Below, piece after piece: positions 26,772 to 35,013 of a stretch of 50,419 nucleotides of DNA (the stretch's first letter is position 1; each line of letters starts with the position of its first letter). The notes below the pieces were generated by a model. It made no database searches. It was given only the letters and a program-made list of their open reading frames with translations, and was not told the origin of the DNA. The stretch comes from Anaerolineales bacterium (GTDB taxonomy: Bacteria > Chloroflexota > Anaerolineae > Anaerolineales > Villigracilaceae): NCBI GenBank assembly GCA_020847435.1, contig JADLBX010000007.1:1-50419 (forward strand), read 5' to 3'. The position numbers and the translations under genes were made by a program.

Positions 26772-27254
26772 CTACTCGAACTTCCGAATCCCGCTCACAT
26801 CGGCGAACAACGCCAACTCACGGATGGATTTCTTCTTCACGGGATGCACAAAATCGGATGCGATGTCCATCAACGGGACGAGGACGAAGCCGCGCTCGTG
26901 CAAGCGCGGATGCGGAATCGTCAGCGCGGGCGAATACAACACGAGATCGTCGTAAAACAAAATGTCAATATCAATCAGGCGTGGACCGTTTTGAAACGTC
27001 TCTGTTCTGCCCAGAGCCACCTCCAGCCGTTTGAGATGCTTGATGAGTTGTTCGGGCTTGAGGTACGTCTCGACGCGCACCGCCTGATTGAGAAATTTCT
27101 CCTGATCCTCGAAGCCCCACGGCGGAGTCTCATAGACCGCCGATCTCGCCTTCACTTCCATTTGCGGCGGAAGCGCGGCGATCGCCTCTTTCAGATTTTG
27201 GGCGCGGTTGCCGATGTTCGAACCCAACGCCAGATAAACCACATGTTCTTCCAT
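26772..27254 (-). CDS. folK: 6-hydroxymethyl-7,8-dihydropterin pyrophosphokinase (HPPK)
   Basis: 160 residues, the normal length. Transfers pyrophosphate from ATP to hydroxymethyl-dihydropterin in folate synthesis. Motifs: YLALGSNIGNRAQNL, YETPPWGFEDQEKFLN, LGRTETFQNGPRLIDIDIL with the two metal-binding aspartates, and the HPPK signature IPHPRLHERGFVLVPLMDI. It stands alone without folP or folB. It lies 7 nt after the ClbS/DfsB gene and 11 nt before the sulfotransferase, so a housekeeping enzyme shares an apparent operon with the glycan cluster. Confidence 0.95.
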   Translation of the reverse strand: MEEHVVYLALGSNIGNRAQNLKEAIAALPPQMEVKARSAVYETPPWGFEDQEKFLNQAVRVETYLKPEQLIKHLKRLEVALGRTETFQNGPRLIDIDILFYDDLVLYSPALTIPHPRLHERGFVLVPLMDIASDFVHPVKKKSIRELALFADVSGIRKFE

Positions 27255-27261
27255 GAGTCAC

Positions 27262-28107
27262 CTATATCGCGTGTTCGTCGTAATGCCCGACCACGTCGTC
27301 GTTGAGCCAGCCTTCGATGTCGTAATTTTGAAACGCGTCGGCGGGCAGGCTCGCCGTCAATTCATACATCACCGTCCGCACTCTCTCGAAATGTTTGAAC
27401 AGCTCATCGTCCGACCACGATGCATATTTCTTCGTCAACTCAAGATTGAACGCGTCGGTGTCGCGGTTTTCCCACGTGAAGCCTGGCTTTTCGACGATCC
27501 CCGAAATGATGTGCGCGCCATCCTCCCACCAGCCGATGATGTGCGCCACCAGATCATGGAACGACTCGAATCCCTGCTTCGACAAAAATTCCTTTTGTTT
27601 TTCCTCGCCGAGATTATTGAACTCCTCGACGTACTCCGCCCATTCATTCTTCAACAGATCCATCGCAAGGAATCGACTCAACACGACGAGATGCTCGCGC
27701 GCGTGATGGATGAAGACGGCGTCCGCCCACGCGCGGACTCGTCGATTCTCGAACGCCGCTTCATTCACGGACTGGATGTCTGCTTCAGTTTTCTGACGCG
27801 TTTTCTCAAAGTGAGCCAAGAACTTGTCCTCGTCCCAACTTTTGTATTTCTCCACCGCCTCGGCATTGAACGCGTCGAAATCGTACTTCTTCCGTTCGAA
27901 CTCGCGTCCCTCCGCAATCGCCATGATGATCGGCATCCCCTCGTCCCACCATGCCAAAATGTGCGCCAGCATATCGCGGAACGACTCGAACCCGATCTTC
28001 TTGAGCCGCTTCTCCCGCTCCGCTTTCGGCAGGCGGTTAAAGCGTTCGACGTACGATCCCCATTCGTGGTTGATGTAATCCAGCGTGCGTTGTTTGGTGA
28101 TGGGCAT
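27262..28107 (-). CDS. ClbS/DfsB-like (DinB superfamily) protein with internally duplicated domain
   Basis: 281 residues from ATG 28107; a longer frame runs into a hairpin repeat. Two tandem four-helix domains: FNRLPKAEREKRLKKIGFESF then MLAHILAWWDEG in the first (about 1-140), and FNNLGEEKQKEFLSKQGFESF then LVAHIIGWWEDG in the second (about 150-281). The family includes ClbS, a cyclopropane hydrolase for colibactin self-protection, and many proteins of unknown role. Both halves carry AHIxxWWxxG, so neither seems dead. Function here is not known. Confidence 0.75.
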   Translation of the reverse strand: MPITKQRTLDYINHEWGSYVERFNRLPKAEREKRLKKIGFESFRDMLAHILAWWDEGMPIIMAIAEGREFERKKYDFDAFNAEAVEKYKSWDEDKFLAHFEKTRQKTEADIQSVNEAAFENRRVRAWADAVFIHHAREHLVVLSRFLAMDLLKNEWAEYVEEFNNLGEEKQKEFLSKQGFESFHDLVAHIIGWWEDGAHIISGIVEKPGFTWENRDTDAFNLELTKKYASWSDDELFKHFERVRTVMYELTASLPADAFQNYDIEGWLNDDVVGHYDEHAI

Positions 28108-28116
28108 AAAATCTCC

Positions 28117-28153
28117 ATAGGTGACAGTCACCTTGAAGGTGACTGTCACCTAT
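28117..28153. repeat. 17-bp perfect hairpin whose arms are themselves palindromic (GGTGACAGTCACC)
   Basis: Arms 28117-28133 and 28137-28153, loop TGA. Each arm contains GGTGAC-A-GTCACC, so either one long hairpin or two small ones can form. It overlaps the stop codon of the homoserine dehydrogenase gene and may also act as terminator or attenuator between hom and the next gene. Confidence 0.9.
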
Positions 28154-29184
28154 TTTACCGCGCTAACAAAATCCGCAAACAGACCGTACGCCGTCTCTTC
28201 GGGTCCGCCTTTCATGCCCTCGCGCTCCGAAATGATGACCGAATAATTGGGCAACACGTCCGTCGTGAACGTCAACCCCGAAGACGAACCCATCATCCCG
28301 TACAACGGCGAGGACGAATCAACCAACTCAGGCGCGACCCGCGCTTTGATTTGACTCCCAACCCGTTCAGCGGATGCGACCAACTTCCACCGCTTCTTCT
28401 CCGCTTTTGCCTGATTCACCATCGCAGGCGTGATCTCCCGTATGCCTTTCCGCTCCACCTCCTGCGGCTTGAGCGGAGAGTCCATCAGCACCGTCGCCAG
28501 CGCGGACACTTTGATCGCCGCGTCCCAGCCGTCCACGTCGCCCGAGGGATCCGTCTCAGCGATGCCAATGCTCTGACAATATTTCACCGCGTCGTCAAAC
28601 GACTCGCCGTCTTCCATTCGTGAAAGGATCAGATTCGTCGTCGCGTTGATGATTCCTTTAAATGAGATCAACTCCGCCAGCGGCATCGCTTCACGGAACG
28701 TGGAAAACAACGGCGAGCCTCCCAACACCGTTGACTCAAACCGAAATTTCCTTCCCTTCGACTCTGCCAGCGCGGTCAATTCACGGTACGCGTGCACGAC
28801 CGTCCCTTTGTTGGCGGTGATGGCATGCATCCCCGCGTTGAGGGCAGCTTTCACATGGTCAATGGCGGGTTGACCCGTGTCGTAGTTGACGGGCGAGTTC
28901 TCGAACATGACGGAGGCGGAGGAATGTTGAATGACAGAAAGAGAATCGTCAACTTGGAAAGTAGAAAGCAGGGAAATTGATTTTCCACTTTCCACTTTCT
29001 CCAACGCTTGCCGAACGTCAATCCCATCAGAATTCACCGCAAAGCCATGACTTCCCGTCGCGACGCCAGTGACGGAATAGGTGATGCCATACTTTGATTC
29101 CAACGCCTCGCGTTTGCGTTCAAGCAATCGAACCAATGAACGCGCGACGTTGCCGAAGCCGATGAAGCAGAGGTTGTGGTGCAT
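28150..29184 (-). CDS. hom: Homoserine dehydrogenase
   Basis: 344 residues, the short form without an ACT domain. Reduces aspartate semialdehyde to homoserine for threonine/methionine synthesis. NAD(P) motif FIGFGNVARSLVRLL, ITANKGTVVHAY, GGSPLFSTFREA, GIINATTNLILSRM, and the signature AETDPSGDVDGWDAAIKVSAL with catalytic Asp/Lys. Residues about 62-78 (VESGKSISLLSTF) are encoded by GAAAGTGGAAAGT-type repeat DNA (28950-29000) with an inverted partner, probably an absorbed repeat in a loop. The stop codon lies inside the 17-bp hairpin. Confidence 0.9.
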   Translation of the reverse strand: MHHNLCFIGFGNVARSLVRLLERKREALESKYGITYSVTGVATGSHGFAVNSDGIDVRQALEKVESGKSISLLSTFQVDDSLSVIQHSSASVMFENSPVNYDTGQPAIDHVKAALNAGMHAITANKGTVVHAYRELTALAESKGRKFRFESTVLGGSPLFSTFREAMPLAELISFKGIINATTNLILSRMEDGESFDDAVKYCQSIGIAETDPSGDVDGWDAAIKVSALATVLMDSPLKPQEVERKGIREITPAMVNQAKAEKKRWKLVASAERVGSQIKARVAPELVDSSSPLYGMMGSSSGLTFTTDVLPNYSVIISEREGMKGGPEETAYGLFADFVSAVK

Positions 29185-29206
29185 GATGAGTCTCCTGTTA
29201 ATGAAT

Positions 29207-29297
29207 TACGCAATACGAAGTACGCAGTACTGCCTACTTCGTATTGCGTACTGCGTACAAACGTGTCTACCTGTTTACGTGTTTACTTGTTTCCGCC
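29207..29297. repeat. Composite hairpin repeat: TACGCAATACG element plus GTTTAC/GTCTAC element
   Basis: A perfect 16-bp inverted repeat (29207-29222 with 29235-29250) of the TACGCAA family, followed without gap by a GTCTACCTGTTTACGTGTTTACTTG block (29258-29297) of the family seen at 19376-19456. It fills the intergenic space between the SCO1664-family gene and hom. Confidence 0.88.
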
Positions 29298-29298
29298 T

Positions 29299-30009
29299 TT
29301 ACAACGGCGGCCACGGCATAGCGCGGCGGTCGCGGGGTTGGCGGGGGAAGATTCCCATTTTGAGAATCGAGTCGGCGCGGGCGCAGAGGGCGGAGATTTC
29401 GCGCGGGGTGAGATAAGGCTGAAGGTCTGCGAGCAGGCTGGATGGAAGAGAGAGGCGGGTCTTAAAGTCATCCGAAATTTTTTGCCCAGCGAAATCCCAC
29501 AGCACGGTGCGGAGTTTGTCGTCTTCGTGAAAACAGATGCCGTGATCTATCGCAAAAAGTTTGTGCGTGTCGTTTTCAAAAAAGACGTGACCGCCCTTGC
29601 GGTCGGCGTTGTTGACGAGCAGGTCGAAGAGGGCGACGGGTTTGAGGAGTTGTTTGTCGTCGTCGGAAAAGTTGAAGTAATGATATTCGGGATCGTACTC
29701 GATGAATTGCTGGATCGAACCCGCGCCGTAGGGACCGTCGTCGCGCAAAGTTGTGAACGGGACGAAATGAAAACCGAGCGCCTCGCTGACGAGATACGCC
29801 GCGACCTCGCGCTGGGCAAGCGAGTTTTCAGGGAAATCCCACAGCAGTTGCTCGCCCTTGCTCGGTTTGTACACGGCGGGATATGTTTTGCCTTCGTGTG
29901 TGATTTCAACGAGGAACGTGTAATTCGAGCCAAGCATGAACTGACCTTTGAGTTCAAGGTCGCCGTGTTGGAGGGCATGTTTTATTATTTCGATGTTTGG
30001 GGGCGCCAT
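29299..30009 (-). CDS. SCO1664-family protein (PI3/4-kinase-like fold)
   Basis: 236 residues from ATG 30009; the longer frame is repeat sequence. Family TIGR03843 is an uncharacterised, kinase-like group usually found beside DUF3090, as here. Kinase-like marks: the lysine in TYPAVYKPSKGEQLLWDFP, the catalytic-loop-like LLVNNADRKGGHVFF and the metal-loop-like FAIDHGICF, followed by LRTVLWDFAGQ. The C-terminus ends in a Pro/Arg-rich tail. In Actinobacteria the pair sits with a phosphoglycerate-mutase-like gene; that partner is not seen here. Biochemical function unknown. Confidence 0.85.
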   Translation of the reverse strand: MAPPNIEIIKHALQHGDLELKGQFMLGSNYTFLVEITHEGKTYPAVYKPSKGEQLLWDFPENSLAQREVAAYLVSEALGFHFVPFTTLRDDGPYGAGSIQQFIEYDPEYHYFNFSDDDKQLLKPVALFDLLVNNADRKGGHVFFENDTHKLFAIDHGICFHEDDKLRTVLWDFAGQKISDDFKTRLSLPSSLLADLQPYLTPREISALCARADSILKMGIFPRQPRDRRAMPWPPL

Positions 30010-30024
30010 GGTCGAAGGTCGCAG

Positions 30025-30068
30025 GTCACAAGTCGAAAATCGCAGACCTTTGACTTTCGACTTGTGAC
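30025..30068. repeat. Perfect 14-bp inverted repeat (GTCACAAGTCGAAA)
   Basis: Arms 30025-30038 and 30055-30068, built from GTCGAAGGTCGCAGGTCACAAGTCG-like short units. It fills the gap between the DUF3090 and SCO1664-family genes. Confidence 0.88.
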
Positions 30069-30071
30069 ATA

Positions 30072-30599
30072 TCAATGCACATGCCCGTTCTTCTTGGGAC
30101 AAAAATGCCCCTCGGGTTCTTCGGGTTGACCGCACTGCGGACAGATGGGGCGTCCGCGCGAAACGACTTCCATGCCCCAGCGCGCCAGCATCCGCACTTG
30201 TGTGCGCGTCGCCCAAAAGCGGATCACCGCCGCCTGTTCAGGATCGTCTTCTTCCGTGAGAATTTCCTTTGCGAATAACACGATGAGGTCGCGTTCCTTG
30301 TCGTAGCCGAGCCCAACCTCGCCGACGCGGAAGAGCGGGTCAACGGGCGGGTTGATGCGCATCACCTCCTCGATGTAATCGCCTGAGGCTTCCGTCAAAT
30401 TTGGATTCTGTTCGTTGATCTGTGCGAAGAACTGCTCCACGCCGATGGCGAGCGAGTGTAACTGCGCCTTCTCGATGATGATGGTGATCGTGCGCTGGTC
30501 TTGATAGGCTTGGAGGTAAAAAACCCGCTGACCTGGTTTACCGATCGCGTCAGCGGTGATGTGATCGCACGGGTCAACGTCAATTTCAAATCGGGGCAT
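30072..30599 (-). CDS. DUF3090 family protein with C-terminal zinc-ribbon-like motif
   Basis: 175 residues from ATG 30599. Family TIGR03847/DUF3090 is uncharacterised and co-occurs with the SCO1664-family gene, which lies directly downstream. The body is alpha/beta ([23 protein letters not shown], then [10 protein letters not shown]). The end carries [21 protein letters not shown], four Cys/His-type ligands in the spacing of a small zinc ribbon. Start choice is supported by a TATACT box 6 nt upstream, which implies a leaderless message. Confidence 0.85.
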   Translation of the reverse strand: MPRFEIDVDPCDHITADAIGKPGQRVFYLQAYQDQRTITIIIEKAQLHSLAIGVEQFFAQINEQNPNLTEASGDYIEEVMRINPPVDPLFRVGEVGLGYDKERDLIVLFAKEILTEEDDPEQAAVIRFWATRTQVRMLARWGMEVVSRGRPICPQCGQPEEPEGHFCPKKNGHVH

Positions 30600-30605
30600 G
30601 AGGCG

Positions 30606-30611
30606 AGTATA
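30606..30611 (-). promoter_or_regulatory. Extended -10 promoter (TGG-TATACT) for leaderless DUF3090 mRNA
   Basis: TATACT with the TGn extension ends 6 nt before the start codon at 30599. It is almost the same string, through the start codon, as the one before the TauE gene at 41064-41078. Confidence 0.6.
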
Positions 30612-30630
30612 CCAGCAGACCCCCTCCCTG

Positions 30631-30676
30631 CCCTCCCCCAAAATCCGACGAACCCCAGTCGGATTTTGGGGGAGGG
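30631..30676. repeat. Perfect 19-bp inverted repeat (CCCTCCCCCAAAATCCGAC)
   Basis: Arms 30631-30649 and 30658-30676 with an 8-nt loop; AGACC/GGTCT flank it outside. It lies in the gap between the divergent DUF3090 and mutase genes. Confidence 0.92.
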
Positions 30677-30696
30677 TTTGGTCTTCTCAAAACTTC

Positions 30697-30730
30697 ATTC
30701 GCGCCATTCGAAAATTCGCGGAATTCGCGT
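30697..30730. repeat. Dispersed CGCGAAT-unit repeat, copy 2 (reverse orientation)
   Basis: Reverse complement matches 2683-2716 over 34 nt with about three differences. Confidence 0.8.
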
Positions 30731-30784
30731 CAAGATTTTCCGACGTTGAGAAAGCCATGCAGACTCTGAGAAAAAAACTCAAAG

Positions 30785-30804
30785 AACTCTGTGGTCTCTG
30801 TGGC
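30785..30804. repeat. CTCTGTGGTCTCTGTGGC half-element
   Basis: One arm of the CACAGAG/CTCTGTG family whose complete members are at 34771-34836 and 44246-44297. A TATAAT at 30817-30822, upstream of the mutase gene, follows it. Confidence 0.6.
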
Positions 30805-30846
30805 GACGAACGAGTTTATAATTCATGCATCATCAAAGGAGCCGCC

Positions 30847-32532
<1,686 letters not shown>

Positions 32533-32543
32533 AAGAGGAGACA

Positions 32544-33746
32544 ATGAGCGCTAGCAGTAAAGGGGTGATCGGAATTTTGACAGGGGGCGGCGATGTGCCG
32601 GGGTTGAATCCCGCCATCCGCGCGGTGACCATCCGCGCGCTGCGCGAGGGATATAAAGTGATCGGCATCCGCCGCGGTTGGGCGGGTATGGTAGATATCG
32701 TCCGCGACCCGCAGGCGGATAACAGCAACAATTTTCAGGTGCTGAGCGAAGATATCGTCAACAAAGCGGGGCGGACGGGCGGCACGTTCCTGCACACGTC
32801 GCGGACGAATCCGTCGAAGGTCCGAAAAGACCGCCTGCCTCCGCATTTGCGCGAAAAATATACGGAAGACGTCAACGATGTGACCGAGGAAGTGTTGAAG
32901 AACATCGGCTTTCTCGGGTTGGATTATTTAATTCCCATCGGCGGCGACGATACGCTGAGTTACGCCGTGCGCATGTACAAAGAAGGCGTGAAGGTTGTCG
33001 CCATCCCCAAGACGATGGACAACGATGTGGCGGGCACCGATTATTGCATCGGGTTCAGCACGTGCGTGACACGCACCATCGAGTTAGCGAACCGTCTGCG
33101 CACGGTGGCTGGTTCGCACGAACGCTTGCTCGTGTTGGAAGTGTTCGGGCGCTACGCCGGGTTCACGGCAATGTTGCCAACGATGGCAGGCGCGGCGCAT
33201 CGGTGCGTGATCCCCGAGCACAAGTTCAACATCGAACGCCTCGCCGAAATGTTGATGTACGACCGCAGTTACAACCCGAGTCATTATTCGGTGGTGCTGG
33301 TCTCGGAAGGCGCAACCTTTGAAGGCGGCGAGATGGTCTTCACCGATCGTACGACGGATGAATACGGTCACATGAAGTTGGGCGGCATCGGCGATATGGT
33401 TTCGGCGCAACTGCGCGAGTTGACGGCGCGTCACAACAACGGGCGGATGGTGGACACGGTGAATCAAAAACTCGGCTATCTCACCCGCTGCGGCGACCCG
33501 GATGCGATCGATTCGATCGTGCCGATGGCGTACGGAAATCTCGCGCTCGATTTGGTGCTCAAACACATACACGGTCGGCTGGTGGCGCTCAAGCGCGGAC
33601 GGTACGACAACATCCCGGTGGACATTGTGACCAGCGCCAAGAAAAACGTCAACGTGGAGCGCTTCTACAACGCCGACCGCCTGCGTCCCAAATTCGAAAG
33701 TTTCGAGATGACCCCGCTCTTTATCATGACCAGCGATGCGACTTGA
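32544..33746 (+). CDS. pfp: 6-phosphofructokinase, PPi-dependent type by active-site residues
   Basis: 400 residues; AGAGGAG precedes the ATG. Phosphorylates fructose-6-phosphate. Motifs: ILTGGGDVPGLNPAIRA, RRGWAG, PIGGDDTLSYA, AIPKTMDNDVAGTDYCIGF, EVFGRYAG and VSEGATFEG. The donor-specifying pair reads Asp in GGDD (E. coli position Gly104) and Lys in PKTMDND (position Gly124). In this family that combination favours pyrophosphate over ATP, which would make the step reversible. It is longer than E. coli PfkA (320 aa), like group II/III enzymes. Probable operon with the mutase gene; a strong terminator follows. Confidence 0.9.
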   Translation: MSASSKGVIGILTGGGDVPGLNPAIRAVTIRALREGYKVIGIRRGWAGMVDIVRDPQADNSNNFQVLSEDIVNKAGRTGGTFLHTSRTNPSKVRKDRLPPHLREKYTEDVNDVTEEVLKNIGFLGLDYLIPIGGDDTLSYAVRMYKEGVKVVAIPKTMDNDVAGTDYCIGFSTCVTRTIELANRLRTVAGSHERLLVLEVFGRYAGFTAMLPTMAGAAHRCVIPEHKFNIERLAEMLMYDRSYNPSHYSVVLVSEGATFEGGEMVFTDRTTDEYGHMKLGGIGDMVSAQLRELTARHNNGRMVDTVNQKLGYLTRCGDPDAIDSIVPMAYGNLALDLVLKHIHGRLVALKRGRYDNIPVDIVTSAKKNVNVERFYNADRLRPKFESFEMTPLFIMTSDAT

Positions 33747-33770
33747 GCCGAGCGGTTCCGTAAAAATGAA

Positions 33771-33802
33771 GACCTCCGAGATTGTTTCTCGGAGGTCTTT
33801 TT
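33771..33802 (+). terminator. Rho-independent terminator after pfp
   Basis: An 11-bp perfect stem GACCTCCGAGA/TCTCGGAGGTC (33771-33781 with 33787-33797), then five T residues. Confidence 0.95.
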
Positions 33803-33828
33803 GTAATGAGCCTCAACAAAGGAAAACC

Positions 33829-34749
33829 TCACGCCTCTCTTTTAATTTGGTACGTGTCAAAATCTCGCGCGACGACTGTGTTTGGAAAAATCGCTTGGGC
33901 TTCTTTGATCACATCCTTCTCACGATAACGCCGTGAGATGTGCGTGAGAATCAATTTTTTGACTCCCGCTTTGATCGCCAACTCCGCGCCTTGCCGCGCG
34001 GTGAGATGCGAGAACTGCTTCGCCATCTCGGTTTCTTCATCTAAATACGTGGATTCGATCACCAGCGCGTCCGCATCCTTGCAGACCTCGACCAGATTCG
34101 CCGTTTTGCCCGCGTCGCCGACGATGACGAGTTTCGTCCCCGCCTGAAGCGGACCCAGCACATCGTCTGGACTGACGCGTCTTCCGTCGGGCAGGCTGAT
34201 CGCTTTACCCGCGACCAACTCGCGGCGTTCGGGCCCGAACGGCACGCCGAGTTCGTCCGCTTTGTGCGGCAAAAACGGACGGCGCGCTTTGCTCTCGAAC
34301 GCGTAGCCCAAACAATCGGGTCCGCGATGCGAAACGGGGAAAGCGCTCACGGTGAAATCGTCCGCTTCGAAGATGACGCCCGGCTTGATCTCGGTCAACT
34401 TCAACGGCATCGGCGGCTGGTTGCCGCGCAGGACAACGCCATACAACAGGTCATGCACACGGTCGAGCGTGGAACGCCCGCCGAAGATTTCGAGTTCGTC
34501 AATCGCTTCCCAGCGTAAAAATGTGCTGAGCAAACCGCCCAAGCCGAGGATGTGGTCGAGGTGTCCGTGCGTGAGCAGGATGCGGTTCAGGTTTTTGAAT
34601 CCCAGACCCGATTGCAAAATTTGACGTTGCGTGCCTTCGCCGCAATCCACGAGAAAACGATATTCGTCGTGCTTCACCACCTGCGCCGAGAGTCCGCGCT
34701 TGGCGGATGGGGCGGAGGCGGATGTGCCGAGAAAGAGAATTTCAAACAA
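33829..34749 (-). CDS. rnz: Ribonuclease Z (tRNA 3'-processing endonuclease)
   Basis: 306 residues, standard bacterial length. Metallo-beta-lactamase-fold nuclease that cleaves tRNA precursors after the discriminator base. FLGTSASAPSAKRG at the N-terminus, the zinc motif LLTHGHLDHILGL (HxHxDH), AFPVSHRGPDCLGYAFE, KLVIVGDAG, SHLTARQGAELA and the final zinc histidine in LILTHISRRY. All metal ligands are present. It faces the pfp terminator and has a CACAGAG repeat directly upstream of its start. Confidence 0.94.
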   Translation of the reverse strand: MFEILFLGTSASAPSAKRGLSAQVVKHDEYRFLVDCGEGTQRQILQSGLGFKNLNRILLTHGHLDHILGLGGLLSTFLRWEAIDELEIFGGRSTLDRVHDLLYGVVLRGNQPPMPLKLTEIKPGVIFEADDFTVSAFPVSHRGPDCLGYAFESKARRPFLPHKADELGVPFGPERRELVAGKAISLPDGRRVSPDDVLGPLQAGTKLVIVGDAGKTANLVEVCKDADALVIESTYLDEETEMAKQFSHLTARQGAELAIKAGVKKLILTHISRRYREKDVIKEAQAIFPNTVVARDFDTYQIKREA

Positions 34750-34770
34750 AGGCGTGTCCTCAAAAATTTG

Positions 34771-34836
34771 CCACAGAGATCACAGAGATTCTGAGAAAAT
34801 AAATTAAGACTCAATGTTCTCTGTGCACTCTGTGGC
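34771..34836. repeat. CACAGAG/CTCTGTG inverted repeat
   Basis: CCACAGAGATCACAGAGA (34771-34788) with its approximate reverse complement TTCTCTGTGCACTCTGTGGC (34817-34836). Same family as 44246-44297. Confidence 0.85.
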
Positions 34837-34895
34837 GATTTATTACCGTTATGTTTTCATAATTGTACCCCAAAAGAAAAACAGACCATTTGTGC

Positions 34896-34901
34896 TATAC
34901 T
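34896..34901 (+). promoter_or_regulatory. Extended -10 box (TGC-TATACT) upstream of ftsK
   Basis: TATACT lies 7 nt before an ATG at 34909 that opens only a three-codon frame (MPR, stop). The real ftsK start is 105 nt further on at a near-identical ATGCCTC string. The promoter spacing therefore fits the displaced, first ATG. Confidence 0.55.
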
Positions 34902-34943
34902 ACCGAAAATGCCTCGATAATTCTTGAGGACTCCTAATGATGC

Positions 34944-34992
34944 GGCGGCAGTTGCACTGCCGCCAATCTTGACGCAGTGCAACTGCGTCAAG
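34944..34992. repeat. Two adjacent hairpins with mutually complementary arms, upstream of ftsK
   Basis: GGCGGCAGT-TGC-ACTGCCGCC (34944-34964) and CTTGACGCAGT-GCA-ACTGCGTCAAG (34968-34992). The inner strings GCAGTTGCACTGC and GCAGTGCAACTGC are reverse complements, so one long hairpin or two short ones can form. It may be a mobile palindrome or an attenuator-like switch. Confidence 0.85.
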
Positions 34993-35013
34993 AACATATT
35001 GATACTTCAAAAA

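Noticed and set aside
27253..28623. 456-codon plus-strand frame over the ClbS-like and hom genes
   Set aside because: Antisense shadow; it crosses two real genes and a 17-bp hairpin and shows no domain.
30010..30216. 69-codon N-terminal extension of the SCO1664-family protein
   Set aside because: It is made of repeat sequence and overlaps the DUF3090 gene; the family starts at the chosen ATG.
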